Source of the DNA: Thalassovita sp.
GTDB lineage: Bacteria > Pseudomonadota > Alphaproteobacteria > Rhodobacterales > Rhodobacteraceae
Assembly: GCA_017792425.1 (NCBI GenBank)
Contig: CP051233.1
Coordinates: forward strand, 2,869,728 to 2,933,727
Length of the DNA stretch: 64,000 nucleotides
Reading direction: 5' to 3'
Each line of letters begins with the position of its first letter. Positions within the stretch are counted from its first letter, which is position 1. Both the position numbers and the translations under genes were made by a program. Positions 41,329 to 49,452 of this stretch are shown here, one piece after another. The notes beneath the pieces were generated by a model. The model made no database searches and was not told the DNA's origin. It worked only from the letters and a program-made list of their open reading frames with translations.

Positions 41329-41552
41329 TGCGCTGACGCGCCCACGATATCTCGGCATCAGCCTGCGGCTTCCGCCTCGGGCATGGGGGCTCTGCCCCCA
41401 AACCCCCGGGGTACTTGCCCCAAGAAAAACCCAAGACCCCGCTTTTTCTTGGGGAAAATACCCTGGGGAGTCGCGCGCAGCGCGACGGGGCAAAGCCCCC
41501 TGCCCGAGGCCGCAGGCCGAGATATCCAGTGCGCGCACCAGCGCGCGCCTTT
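41329..41552. repeat. Nested palindromic composite of two dispersed repeat families
   Basis: Outer arms are copy B of the GCGCTGACGCGC...GATATCTCG repeat (41329-41385) and its inverted partner (41503-41551). Inside them, inverted G/C runs enclose two inverted copies of the A/T motif: CCGGGGTACTTGCCCCAAG (41408-41426) and CTTGGGGAAAATACCC (41457-41472). The whole can fold into a long branched hairpin and fills the gap between two convergent genes. No ORF is supported. Confidence 0.7.
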
Positions 41553-42344
41553 TTACAGGAATTCGGGCTGGGGCATGCCCAGTACGTGGAACCCGCCATC
41601 GACATGGATGATTTCACCCGTGGTGCATGACCCTGCATCCGAAGCCAGGTAGACCGCCGTACCGCCCACTGCCTCCAAGGTGGCGTTGGCGCGCAGGGGC
41701 GTGTTCTGCTCGGTGTGTTTGAAGGTCTTGCGCGCCCCGCCAATAGCGGCGCCGGCAAGGGTTTTCATCGGGCCGGGGCTGATCGCGTTCACGCGGATTC
41801 CGTCCGGGCCCAGATCATTCGCCAGATAACGCGTCGCCGATTCCAGCGCCGCCTTGGCCACGCCCATCACGTTGTAATTCGGCGTCACCCGGTTCGACCC
41901 GCCATAGGTCAGCGTCAGGATCGTGCCGCCGTTGGCCTTCATCATCGGGTAGGCGCGGCGCGACACCTCGATCAGCGAATAGCAGGAAATATCCAGCGAA
42001 TTCTTGAAGTTGTCGCGGCTGGTATTGATGAACCGCCCCGTCAATTCATTCTTGTCCGAATAGGCGATGGCGTGGACCAGGAAATCCAGCGTCTCCCAGC
42101 GGTCCTTCAGCGACCTGAACGCAGCGTCCAGAGACGCGTCATCGGTCACGTCCGCATCCACCATGAAGTCAGACCCCACCGATGCCGCCAGCGGTTCCAG
42201 CCGTTTGCCAAACGCTTCGCCCTGATAGGTGAACGCCAACTCTGCCCCCGCATCGGCCATCGCCTTGGCGATCCCCCATGCGATGGAGCGGTCGTTGGCG
42301 ACCCCCATGATCAGGCCGCGCTTGCCTTGCAGAAGTCCGGTCAT
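41553..42344 (-). CDS. fabI: Enoyl-[acyl-carrier-protein] reductase (NADH) FabI
   Basis: 263 residues. Last step of fatty acid elongation. NAD-binding start GVANDRSIAWGIA, the catalytic Tyr-x6-Lys pair in YNVMGVAKAA, and ISPGPMKTLA are all typical of FabI. Lies 6 bases downstream of fabB on the same strand, so fabB-fabI form an operon; fabA, usually the first gene, is separated by an inserted cytochrome c gene. Confidence 0.97.
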   Translation of the reverse strand: MTGLLQGKRGLIMGVANDRSIAWGIAKAMADAGAELAFTYQGEAFGKRLEPLAASVGSDFMVDADVTDDASLDAAFRSLKDRWETLDFLVHAIAYSDKNELTGRFINTSRDNFKNSLDISCYSLIEVSRRAYPMMKANGGTILTLTYGGSNRVTPNYNVMGVAKAALESATRYLANDLGPDGIRVNAISPGPMKTLAGAAIGGARKTFKHTEQNTPLRANATLEAVGGTAVYLASDAGSCTTGEIIHVDGGFHVLGMPQPEFL

Positions 42345-42350
42345 GTCAGA

Positions 42351-43580
42351 TCACCCGCGGTATTTGGACAGCAGCATCGACCCGTTCGTGCCACCGAATC
42401 CAAAGCTGTTGGTCATCACCGTATCAAGACCGGCGTTTTCCACCAAGGCGGTCGCGATCTCGCCTTCATTGATCGCCGGGTCCAGCGTTTCGACGTTGAT
42501 CGACGGGATGATGAAGTCATGTTCCAGCGCCAACAGGCAATACACCGCTTCCTGTGCGCCGGTCGCGCCCTGGCTGTGGCCGGTCATCGACTTGGTGGAT
42601 GAAATCGGCGGCGTGTTGCCTGTCCCGAAGACGCGGCGCACCGCTTCCACCTCGCCCACGTCACCCACGGGGGTCGAGGTGCCATGCGCGTTGATGTAGC
42701 CGACCTTGCGGCCCTCGCCCAGCGTGGACAGGGCGATGCGCATGGCGCGTTCGCCGCCTTCGCCCGACGGGGCCACCATGTCGTGCCCGTCCGAGGTTGC
42801 GCCATACCCCGTCACCTCGGCATAGATCTTGGCGCCGCGCGCCTTGGCGTGTTCCAGTTCCTCCAGCACCAGGATGGCGCCGCCGCCGCCGATCACGAAC
42901 CCGTCGCGGTTGGCGTCAAAGGCGCGGCTGGCGCGTTCCGGCGTGTCGTTGTACTTGCTGGACATCGCGCCCATCGCGTCGAACAGGCAGGACAGGGTCC
43001 AGTCCAGTTCCTCGCCGCCGCCGGCAAACATCACGTCCTGCTTGCCCAGCATGATCTGTTCGGCCGCGTTGCCGATACAATGCAGGCTGGTCGAGCACGC
43101 CGAGGTGATCGAGTAGTTCACGCCCTTGATCTTGAACGCCGTGGACAGGTTGGCCGAGATGGTCGAACTCATGCATTTCGGCACCGCGAACGGCCCGATC
43201 CGCTTGGTTGCGCCGCTGGACAGCGCCACCTGATGCGCTGAAAACAGCGCGCTGGTGGACGGCCCGCCCGACCCGGCGATCAGGCCGGTACGCGGGTTGA
43301 CGATGTCGCCCTCTTCCAGCCCGGAATCCGCGATCGCCTGTTCCATCGCGATATAGGCATAGGCCGCCCCCGGCCCCATGAAGCGCAGCGTACGCTTGTC
43401 CACATGCTCGGTCACGTCCAGCTTCACGTTCCCGGCGATCTGGCTGCGGAACCCGTGTTCCTTCATCGCCTCGTTGGCGGTGATGCCGGATTTCCCGGCC
43501 TTCAGCGAGGCCAGAACCTCATTCGCATTGTTCCCGATGGACGACACGACGCCCAGCCCGGTGACCACTACTCGGCGCAT
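42351..43580 (-). CDS. fabB: Beta-ketoacyl-ACP synthase I FabB
   Basis: 409 residues. Condensing enzyme needed for unsaturated fatty acids. Active-site Cys162 in TSACSTSLH, the two histidines in NAHGTSTPVGD and MTGHSQGATG, and the C-terminal NSFGFGGTNGS are present. In alphaproteobacteria it is usually directly downstream of fabA; here fabA and fabB are 915 bases apart with an oppositely oriented gene between. The palindrome ATGTG-N6-CACAT lies 66 bases upstream. Confidence 0.97.
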   Translation of the reverse strand: MRRVVVTGLGVVSSIGNNANEVLASLKAGKSGITANEAMKEHGFRSQIAGNVKLDVTEHVDKRTLRFMGPGAAYAYIAMEQAIADSGLEEGDIVNPRTGLIAGSGGPSTSALFSAHQVALSSGATKRIGPFAVPKCMSSTISANLSTAFKIKGVNYSITSACSTSLHCIGNAAEQIMLGKQDVMFAGGGEELDWTLSCLFDAMGAMSSKYNDTPERASRAFDANRDGFVIGGGGAILVLEELEHAKARGAKIYAEVTGYGATSDGHDMVAPSGEGGERAMRIALSTLGEGRKVGYINAHGTSTPVGDVGEVEAVRRVFGTGNTPPISSTKSMTGHSQGATGAQEAVYCLLALEHDFIIPSINVETLDPAINEGEIATALVENAGLDTVMTNSFGFGGTNGSMLLSKYRG

Positions 43581-43629
43581 ACCAGCACTCCCTTATTTGC
43601 TTATGCCTTACTAGGGGTTGGGGCGGGGA

Positions 43630-43666
43630 CGCGCAAGGTGGTTGGGATGTGGCGGGACACATCGCC
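43630..43666 (+). repeat. Direct repeat copy 1, between fabB and the cytochrome c gene
   Basis: GCGCAAGG, then TGGGATGTGGCGGGACACAT (43642-43661), then CGCCC. The 20-base core is identical to copy 2 at 44335-44354 and contains the palindrome ATGTG-GCGGGA-CACAT. The gap 43581-43827 holds no other ORF. Confidence 0.8.
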
Positions 43667-43827
43667 CGCGAATGATGCAAGGCCACCTGCCTGCGGGCCC
43701 AGGGATGGCAAACAGGCGGTTTCCCCTCAAAGAGGTTTGACCGAGGTCATTACGCCCTGATTGTCCGCGCGGTAAAATATTTGGCGAAGCCAAGTAACCA
43801 GGCTTCGAAAGGGTGGAGGAAATAGCA

Positions 43828-44223
43828 ATGAAAAAGTATGTTCTTGTAACCGCAATTCTTGCCAGTTTTCTAGGTATCCAATCCGTTGCCGCAGAGACAG
43901 CCGGCCAAAGGGAATACATGGTCGCCTGCGCCGGATGTCATGGCGAGTCCGGGAAAGGAGACGGCCCTCTTGCCGGCCTTCTGAAGATCGAAACCCCGGA
44001 CCTGACGCGCCTTGCCGCAAGGAATGGTGGAAAATTCCCGTTCGAGTACACGATTTTCATGATCGACAGGCGCAATCTGCTCCCTATTCACGGAGAAGAC
44101 ATGCCGGTCTGGGGTGATCGCTTTCAGGTCGACACAGCCAGCGAACGCGGAGAAACCGCCGAGATGGTGGCGCGCGGTCGCCTCCTGTCGCTGACCTACT
44201 ATCTGGAATCGATTCAGGAATAG
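43828..44223 (+). CDS. Class I c-type cytochrome, single haem, periplasmic
   Basis: 131 residues from the ATG at 43828 (GGAGG upstream). Signal peptide ending SVAAE, then one haem site C34-A-G-C37-H38 in ACAGCHGESGKGDGPLAG, and a later Met-containing segment (GEDMPVWGDRF) that can supply the sixth ligand. It resembles small electron carriers or cytochrome subunits but has no partner gene next to it. Base composition is visibly more A/T-rich than in the fab genes on either side, and the orientation is opposite to them. Flanked by 37-39 base imperfect direct repeats. Horizontal acquisition is likely. Confidence 0.9.
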   Translation: MKKYVLVTAILASFLGIQSVAAETAGQREYMVACAGCHGESGKGDGPLAGLLKIETPDLTRLAARNGGKFPFEYTIFMIDRRNLLPIHGEDMPVWGDRFQVDTASERGETAEMVARGRLLSLTYYLESIQE

Positions 44224-44266
44224 CTCCGGCGCCCCCCGTCAGGGCGCCAGCCAAACCAACACCAGG

Positions 44267-44290
44267 AAAGAGGCCCTCGGGCCTCTTTTT
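44267..44290 (+). terminator. Rho-independent terminator after the cytochrome c gene
   Basis: AGAGGCC / GGCCTCT stem (44269-44275 and 44280-44286) with a CTCG loop, followed by a T run ending at 44290, 45 bases after the stop. Confidence 0.85.
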
Positions 44291-44320
44291 CCTTTCCAAC
44301 GACCGGCCCGGCCCTCGCCT

Positions 44321-44359
44321 GCGCAAGGGGGGGGTGGGATGTGGCGGGACACATTGCCC
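44321..44359 (+). repeat. Direct repeat copy 2, between the cytochrome c gene and fabA
   Basis: GCGCAAGG plus a G run, then the identical 20-base core (44335-44354) and TGCCC. Same orientation as copy 1, 693 bases apart. Confidence 0.8.
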
Positions 44360-44445
44360 CGCTCATGTCGCCCAGCCGCGCATCGCTGCGCCGGGGGACG
44401 GACCGACAATGCCCGGCGGCCTGCGGTCTTGCCTCTGCGTCACGC

Positions 44446-44470
44446 AAAAAGGGGCCTCGCTGGCCCCTTT
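44446..44470 (-). terminator. Rho-independent terminator of fabA
   Basis: Minus-strand AAAGGGGCC / GGCCCCTTT stem (44462-44470 and 44448-44456) running into T (44446-44450), 26 bases after the fabA stop. It means fabA is now a single-gene unit, cut off from fabB. Confidence 0.82.
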
Positions 44471-44495
44471 CCCAACTTCCGCAATCGCTGAAAAC

Positions 44496-45005
44496 TCAGC
44501 TCTCGCTCAGCGCGACCTTCATGTCCTTGACGACATAGATTACCTCGCCGTCGGCCTCGACGATCCCGTCGGCGACGCCCATGGTCAGGCGGCGGGTTTG
44601 AATGGCCTTGGTGAAATCCACCTTGTAGGTCAGCATCTTGCGGTCCGGGCGGACCATGCCGGTCAGCTTGACCTCGCCCACGCCCAAGGCATAGCCGCGC
44701 CCCAGCCAGCCGCGCCAGCCCAGGTTGAAGCCGGTCAACTGCCACAGACCGTCCAGCCCCAGGCAGCCGGGCATGATCGGGTTGCCGGGGAAATGGCAGT
44801 CAAAGAACCACAAATCCGGGGTGATGTCGAACTCGGCCACCACGTGGCCCTTGCCATGCAGACCGCCGTCACCGGAAATGTCGGTGATCCGGTCCATCAT
44901 CAGCATCGGCGGCGCGGGCAGCTGGGCGTTGCCCGGCCCGAACAGCTCGCCTCGGGCGCATTTCAACAGGTCGTCGCGGTCGAAACTGCTGGGATATTGG
45001 GACAT
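44496..45005 (-). CDS. fabA: 3-hydroxydecanoyl-ACP dehydratase/isomerase FabA
   Basis: 169 residues. Dehydrates 3-hydroxydecanoyl-ACP and isomerises the product, the branch point to unsaturated fatty acids. Active-site His71 in FDCHFPGNPIMPG and Asp85 in LGLDGLWQL are present. Divergent from irr with a 183-base shared region. Ends at its own terminator, unlike the usual fabA-fabB arrangement. Confidence 0.97.
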   Translation of the reverse strand: MSQYPSSFDRDDLLKCARGELFGPGNAQLPAPPMLMMDRITDISGDGGLHGKGHVVAEFDITPDLWFFDCHFPGNPIMPGCLGLDGLWQLTGFNLGWRGWLGRGYALGVGEVKLTGMVRPDRKMLTYKVDFTKAIQTRRLTMGVADGIVEADGEVIYVVKDMKVALSES

Positions 45006-45126
45006 GCAGAGGGATCCCCCATTCTCTGGTCTTATTGCGTTTCACCCCCTCTAGCACCCGCTTTGGCCCGCGTGCAAGACCGCCCCCGTGTCGCACCCGT
45101 GCCGCACCGGTTCAGTTGCGATCTGT

Positions 45127-45161
45127 TTTCAATTGAAATTGCCCGCCACGCCCCGTTATAT
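45127..45161 (+). promoter_or_regulatory. Promoter of irr with overlapping palindrome
   Basis: TTGAAA (45133-45138) and TTATAT (45156-45161) are 17 bases apart, about 28 bases before the irr start codon. The perfect palindrome TTTCAATTGAAA (45127-45138) overlaps the -35 element, a good place for repression. Confidence 0.55.
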
Positions 45162-45188
45162 TAACGCGTGAAACAAAGGAACGCAGAC

Positions 45189-45623
45189 ATGACCGTGACG
45201 GAACAGGCAAAGGAGCGTGGCGCCGGATGGCTGGCAGGGGCGGGCGTGCGCCCCACCCGGCAGCGCACCGCGCTGGCCGCGCTTCTGGTGGGCGACGGGC
45301 AGCACCGTCACGTCACCGCCGAAAGCCTGTATTCCGCCGTCTGCGATCAGGGAGAGCGTGTGTCGCTGGCCACCGTCTACAACACGCTGCGCGCCTTCTG
45401 TCAGGCCGGCCTGATGCAAGAGGTGACAGTCGACGGGTCGCGCAGCTATTTCGACACCAACACCGGCGATCATCCGCATTTTTTCTGGGAAGACGACGGG
45501 CTGCTGACGGATGCCCCCGCCGACCAGTTGGAAATCACCCGCCTGCCGGACGCCCCCGCCGGGGCAGAAATCGCCAGCGTGGACGTGGTGATCCGCTTGC
45601 GCCGCAAGCCCGGCGCGAAGTAA
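45189..45623 (+). CDS. irr: Fur family transcriptional regulator, Irr type
   Basis: 144 residues from the ATG at 45189 (AAAGGAAC upstream). Winged-helix DNA-binding domain (VRPTRQRTALAALL, VSLATVYNTLRAF) followed by a short dimer domain with TGDHPHFFWEDDG, which corresponds to the His-rich element of Irr. The canonical Fur C-terminal zinc cysteines are missing, as in Irr. Irr responds to haem and controls iron genes in alphaproteobacteria. Its position divergent from fabA is the usual place in this order. Confidence 0.88.
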   Translation: MTVTEQAKERGAGWLAGAGVRPTRQRTALAALLVGDGQHRHVTAESLYSAVCDQGERVSLATVYNTLRAFCQAGLMQEVTVDGSRSYFDTNTGDHPHFFWEDDGLLTDAPADQLEITRLPDAPAGAEIASVDVVIRLRRKPGAK

Positions 45624-45655
45624 CCTGCCCCGACACGCGCCCCAACTGGTGCACC

Positions 45656-46663
45656 ATGACTGACAAACCGACTGCCCCGATCGTCCCGCGCGGCGCTGCC
45701 TTCTTTGATGTTGCCAGCGCCCGGACGGCACGCGAATTCGCCTTCCTGCTGCTGCCGCAATTCACCCTGCTGGCGTTTTCCGCCGCGCTGGACCCGCTGC
45801 GTGTCGCCAACCAGCTGGCACAGCGCCCACTGTACCGCTGGCGGACCTATTCGCAGGACGGCAGCCCGGTCACCAGTTCCTGCGGCATCGCGGTGAACGT
45901 CGACACCGCATTGCAGGCCTTTCCGCAGCCGGCCCATGCCATTGTCTGCGCCGGCACCGTGCATGAATTCAACGCCTCTTCGGCCACCCTGTCCGCCCTG
46001 CGTCGCCACGCCAAGCACGGCGGCCGCGTCGGCGGCATCTGCACCGGCGCGATCACGCTGGCACAGGCCGGGCTGCTGTCCGGCAAGAAAGCGACGCTGC
46101 ACTGGGAAAACCAGCCCGCCTTTACCGAGGAATTCCCGAACCTGACGATCACCTCCTCGATCTATGAAATAGACGGCAACGTCTTTACCTGCGGCGGCGG
46201 GGTGGCCGCGACGGACATGATGCTGGAACTGGTCGAGGCTGATTTCGGCGCTGAATTCGCGCTGGTGGTGGCCGACATGTGCGTCTACTCGGGGCGCCGC
46301 GCCCGCAGCGCCCGACAGCGGTCGTCGCTTTCCGTGCTGCTGGGGTCGCGCAACACCCGCCTGATCGAAATCGGCCAGCTCATGCACCAGCACATCGAGG
46401 AACCGATGACCCTGACCGAGCTGTGCGACCATGTCGGCGTGTCTCGGCGGCAGGTGGAACGGCTGTTCATGAAACACCTGAACACCACGCCGTTGAACTA
46501 CTACCGCGACCTGCGCCTGAACCACGCCCGCGCCCTGCTGCGCGAAACCGACATGAGCGTGACCGAGGTGGCATTGGCCAGCGGGTTTTCTTCGGATTCC
46601 GTGTTCCTCAAGGGCTTCCGCAACCGCTTCGGCGTCACCCCCAGCAAGTTCCGCGGCACCTAG
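45656..46663 (+). CDS. GlxA-type AraC family regulator (DJ-1/PfpI domain plus HTH)
   Basis: 335 residues from the ATG at 45656, 33 bases after irr. Residues about 20-195 form a DJ-1/PfpI amidase-like domain (FLLLPQFTLLAFSAALDPLR, GGICTGAITLAQAGLL with the elbow Cys). Residues about 230-330 are an AraC double HTH (LTELCDHVGVSRRQVERLF, VTEVALASGFSSDSVFLKGF). GlxA-like regulators control catabolism of betaine, carnitine or arginine in some bacteria; the effector here is unknown. The last bases of its stop overlap the stop of the convergent next gene. Confidence 0.92.
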   Translation: MTDKPTAPIVPRGAAFFDVASARTAREFAFLLLPQFTLLAFSAALDPLRVANQLAQRPLYRWRTYSQDGSPVTSSCGIAVNVDTALQAFPQPAHAIVCAGTVHEFNASSATLSALRRHAKHGGRVGGICTGAITLAQAGLLSGKKATLHWENQPAFTEEFPNLTITSSIYEIDGNVFTCGGGVAATDMMLELVEADFGAEFALVVADMCVYSGRRARSARQRSSLSVLLGSRNTRLIEIGQLMHQHIEEPMTLTELCDHVGVSRRQVERLFMKHLNTTPLNYYRDLRLNHARALLRETDMSVTEVALASGFSSDSVFLKGFRNRFGVTPSKFRGT

Positions 46664-47250
46664 TCCTCCAGCTTCTGCACCCTTTCCCGCGACCGGGTCA
46701 GCCCCTGCTGATACCCGTCGCCATCGCCGTATTCCAGGAAATCACCATAGTGCCGGTGCACCCCGTCTACCCGCGCGGCGTGCTTGATCGGACACCAGTA
46801 GGCCTCGGTCCGGCCCGCGATTTCCCGAACATAGGAAATCAGCCCGTTGCAATAGCCGCAGTAGACGCAGTTCAGCTTTTGCATCCCGTTCAGATAGGCC
46901 AGGTGCTGGCGATCAATGCGGATGTGATCGGCCCGGCGCACCTTGGGGATGCCATAGACCGGGAAACAGACCGCGTGATAAACCGTCACGAACAGGTCCA
47001 GCAGCGCGAAAGGCACGATCAGGGAATAAATCACCGGCGCCGTGATCACCGTCAGCGGCCGCGTCCGCGCCAGGAATGTCCGCAGACGCACCCGCAATTC
47101 GCGGTGGTGCCTGCGCGCCTCTTCTTCCCAGACGACCCGGCCATTTTCCAGCGTATAGCGGAACGCCTCGCGGCGCTTGGCCAGTTCTTCCTCGAATTCG
47201 TCCTGCAGCTCCTTGATACGTTCCAGCAGGGTTTCAGCGGTTTTCGGCAT
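46660..47250 (-). CDS. Conserved hypothetical membrane protein with CxxCxxC motif
   Basis: 196 residues from the ATG at 47250 (GGAGG upstream). An N-terminal charged coiled coil (LLERIKELQDEFEEELAKRR) leads to two hydrophobic segments (about residues 64-100), then a cytoplasmic part with CVYCGYCNG and a later YWCPIKHA, suggesting a bound metal or iron-sulphur cluster. The protein is widespread as an uncharacterised family in proteobacteria as far as I recall; no function known. Its stop shares CTAG with the GlxA-type stop on the other strand. Confidence 0.82.
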   Translation of the reverse strand: MPKTAETLLERIKELQDEFEEELAKRREAFRYTLENGRVVWEEEARRHHRELRVRLRTFLARTRPLTVITAPVIYSLIVPFALLDLFVTVYHAVCFPVYGIPKVRRADHIRIDRQHLAYLNGMQKLNCVYCGYCNGLISYVREIAGRTEAYWCPIKHAARVDGVHRHYGDFLEYGDGDGYQQGLTRSRERVQKLED

Positions 47251-47298
47251 GGTATCCTCCGGCGGCTGACACCCCAGCCTAACACGGTTTTCCAACGC

Positions 47299-47324
47299 AA
47301 AAAGCCCCGCACGATGGCGGGGCT
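47299..47324 (-). terminator. Rho-independent terminator of the FKBP gene
   Basis: Minus-strand AGCCCCGC / GCGGGGCT stem (47317-47324 and 47303-47310) followed by five T, 23 bases after the stop. Confidence 0.85.
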
Positions 47325-47346
47325 TCGGGTCATTCATTCACCGCGT

Positions 47347-47775
47347 TCAGCCGATCGCGACCAACTCGATCGCAAAGGTCAGCACCTTGCCTGCCAGCGG
47401 GTGATTGGCGTCCAGCGTCACCTCTTCCTCGGTCAGGCTGACGACCGTCACCGGCACCACTTGCCCGGACGGCGACTGCATTTGCAGTTGCAGGCCCAGT
47501 TCCAGCGGAATTTCCGGCGGCACGTTTGACCGCGGGATCGCCTGCACGGCCTCGGGCTGGCTTTCGCCATAGGCTTCGGCGGGCGGGATCACCACGGTTT
47601 TCTTGTCGCCCACGGTCATGCCGGGGATTTCCTTGTCCAGGCCGGGGATGATCTGGCCGGAACCGACGGTGAACGCCAGCGGGTCGCGCCCTGCCGAACT
47701 GTCGAAGGTCGAACCATCGTCCAGCGTTCCGGTGTAATGAATCTGGACCTTGTCGCCCGGTTTGACCTGCGTCAT
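47347..47775 (-). CDS. FKBP-type peptidyl-prolyl isomerase, SlyD-like
   Basis: 142 residues from the ATG at 47775 (AGGAAAA upstream); the longer frame is an artefact of GC-rich sequence. Starts with MTQVKPGDKVQIHYTG and has LDDGSTFDSSAGRDPLAFTVG, then GSGQIIPGLDKEIPGMTVGD. The insert after the first half (PPAEAYGESQPEAVQAIPRS) is the IF chaperone flap of SlyD-type FKBPs. It lacks the His-rich tail of E. coli SlyD. Acts in the cytoplasm on Xaa-Pro bonds during folding. Confidence 0.92.
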   Translation of the reverse strand: MTQVKPGDKVQIHYTGTLDDGSTFDSSAGRDPLAFTVGSGQIIPGLDKEIPGMTVGDKKTVVIPPAEAYGESQPEAVQAIPRSNVPPEIPLELGLQLQMQSPSGQVVPVTVVSLTEEEVTLDANHPLAGKVLTFAIELVAIG

Positions 47776-47943
47776 GCGTTTTCCTGTCATGTCTGGAAGT
47801 GGATTGAGAGGCCGCCGATCCGGCGGGTGCTCTGGCGTATGGGGGCGCACCCTATCGGCCCCGGCCCGGAATTGCAAATCGGCCCGATTGGCCCTTTTCC
47901 ACCGCCGCGCTCCGTGCAAATCTGCCCCGAAGGGAGGCCCGCA

Positions 47944-48630
47944 ATGACCATCACAACCTGCATCTTCGACGCCTATGGCACGCTGTTCGACGTCGCCGCC
48001 GCCGCCAGGGAAGCCGCCGCCGAACCGGGCCGCGCCGCGCTGGCTGAAAAATGGCCGCAACTGGCGCAGCACTGGCGACTGAAACAGCTGCAATACAGCT
48101 GGCTGCGCGCGGTGATGCGCCAGCACACCGATTTCTGGCAGGTCACGCAGGACGGGCTGGACTGGGCGCTGGAGGCGTCCGGGCTGCATGGCGACCCCGA
48201 CCTGCGCGACCGCCTGCTGCAACTTTACTGGGAACTTTCAGCCTACCCCGAGGTGCCGCAAATGCTGGCCGAGCTGAAGGCGGCCGGTATGAACACCGCG
48301 ATCCTGTCCAACGGATCGCCCGACATGCTGCAGGGCGCCGTCAAATCCGCCGGCCTGTCCGAGGTGCTGGATGACAGCCTGTCCGTTGAATCCGTCGGCA
48401 TCTTCAAACCCGACAGCCGCGTCTATGACCTTGTCGGCCAACGCTTTGGCTGCACGCCCGGCCAGGTGCTTTTCGTGTCCTCCAACGGCTGGGACGCGGC
48501 GGCGGCGGCGGGCTACGGCTTTGTCACCGCATGGGTCAACCGCGCCGGCGAACCGCTGGACAGGCTGCCCGCGAAGCCGCATCACATCCTGTCCGACCTG
48601 ACGGGCATTCCAGCATTGGCGAGGGGCTGA
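47944..48630 (+). CDS. Haloacid dehalogenase type II (HAD superfamily)
   Basis: 228 residues. Nucleophile Asp9 in CIFDAYGTLFD, second motif ILSNGSP, Lys in GIFKPDSRVYDL and the final FVSSNGWDAAAAAGYGF all match L-2-haloacid dehalogenases. Many such homologues in marine bacteria act on phosphate esters or other small acids, so dehalogenation is not certain. First gene of a tight operon: its TGA is directly followed by the ATG of the hydrolase. Confidence 0.9.
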   Translation: MTITTCIFDAYGTLFDVAAAAREAAAEPGRAALAEKWPQLAQHWRLKQLQYSWLRAVMRQHTDFWQVTQDGLDWALEASGLHGDPDLRDRLLQLYWELSAYPEVPQMLAELKAAGMNTAILSNGSPDMLQGAVKSAGLSEVLDDSLSVESVGIFKPDSRVYDLVGQRFGCTPGQVLFVSSNGWDAAAAAGYGFVTAWVNRAGEPLDRLPAKPHHILSDLTGIPALARG

Positions 48631-49452
48631 ATGGCACGTTTCACCACATCCGACGGCACCGCGATCCATTACGAGGACACCGGCAGCGGCCTGCCTATCC
48701 TGTGCCTGTCCGGCCTGACCCGCAACGCCCGCGACTTCGATTTCGTGGCCCCGCACCTGAAGGGCTGCCGCATCATCCGCATGGATTACCGGGGCCGGGG
48801 TCAGTCCGGCTGGGCCGAGGATTATTCCACCTACAACGTCCCGCAAGAGGCGCAGGACGTGCTGGACCTGCTGGCCCACCTGAAACTGGACCGTGTCGCC
48901 ATCCTCGGCACCTCGCGCGGGGGGCTGATCGCCATGGTGCTGGCCGCCACCGTCAAGGACCGCCTGCTGGGCGTTGCCATGAACGATGTCGGCCCGGAAC
49001 TGGACATGACCGGGCTTGGCAACATCATGGCCTACCTTGGCGTGAACCCGGACGCGAAAACGCTGGACCAGCTTGCCGCCCAACGCGCCGCCCTGCCCGG
49101 TTTCGCCAACGTGCCGCTGGACCGCTGGCGGCAAGAGGCAACCCACACCTTCGTCCAGACCCGCAACGGGGTGGAAATCAACTATGACCCCCGCCTGCGC
49201 GACGCCGTGATCGAAGGGCTGAAGGCCGAAACCCCGGACCTATGGCCGCTGTTCCACGCCATCGCGCCCCTGCCCTGCGCGGTGATCCACGGGGCCAATT
49301 CGGACCTGCTGACCGCGACGGCCGTGGACAAGATGGCCGAAGCGATGCCCGGCCTGATCGTTGCCCATGTCCCCGACCGCGCCCATGTTCCCTTCCTTGA
49401 CGAACCCGAAGCGCTGGCGGCCCTGCACCGCTGGATCGGTGACATGCAATGA
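48631..49452 (+). CDS. Alpha/beta hydrolase
   Basis: 273 residues. Nucleophile elbow GTSRGG, oxyanion part LSGLTRNARDF, acid near GANSDLLT and catalytic His in DRAHVPFLDEP. A cytoplasmic hydrolase of unknown ester, amide or lactone substrate. Starts at the base after the dehalogenase stop and overlaps the next gene by 4 bases, so the three are translationally coupled. Confidence 0.9.
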   Translation: MARFTTSDGTAIHYEDTGSGLPILCLSGLTRNARDFDFVAPHLKGCRIIRMDYRGRGQSGWAEDYSTYNVPQEAQDVLDLLAHLKLDRVAILGTSRGGLIAMVLAATVKDRLLGVAMNDVGPELDMTGLGNIMAYLGVNPDAKTLDQLAAQRAALPGFANVPLDRWRQEATHTFVQTRNGVEINYDPRLRDAVIEGLKAETPDLWPLFHAIAPLPCAVIHGANSDLLTATAVDKMAEAMPGLIVAHVPDRAHVPFLDEPEALAALHRWIGDMQ

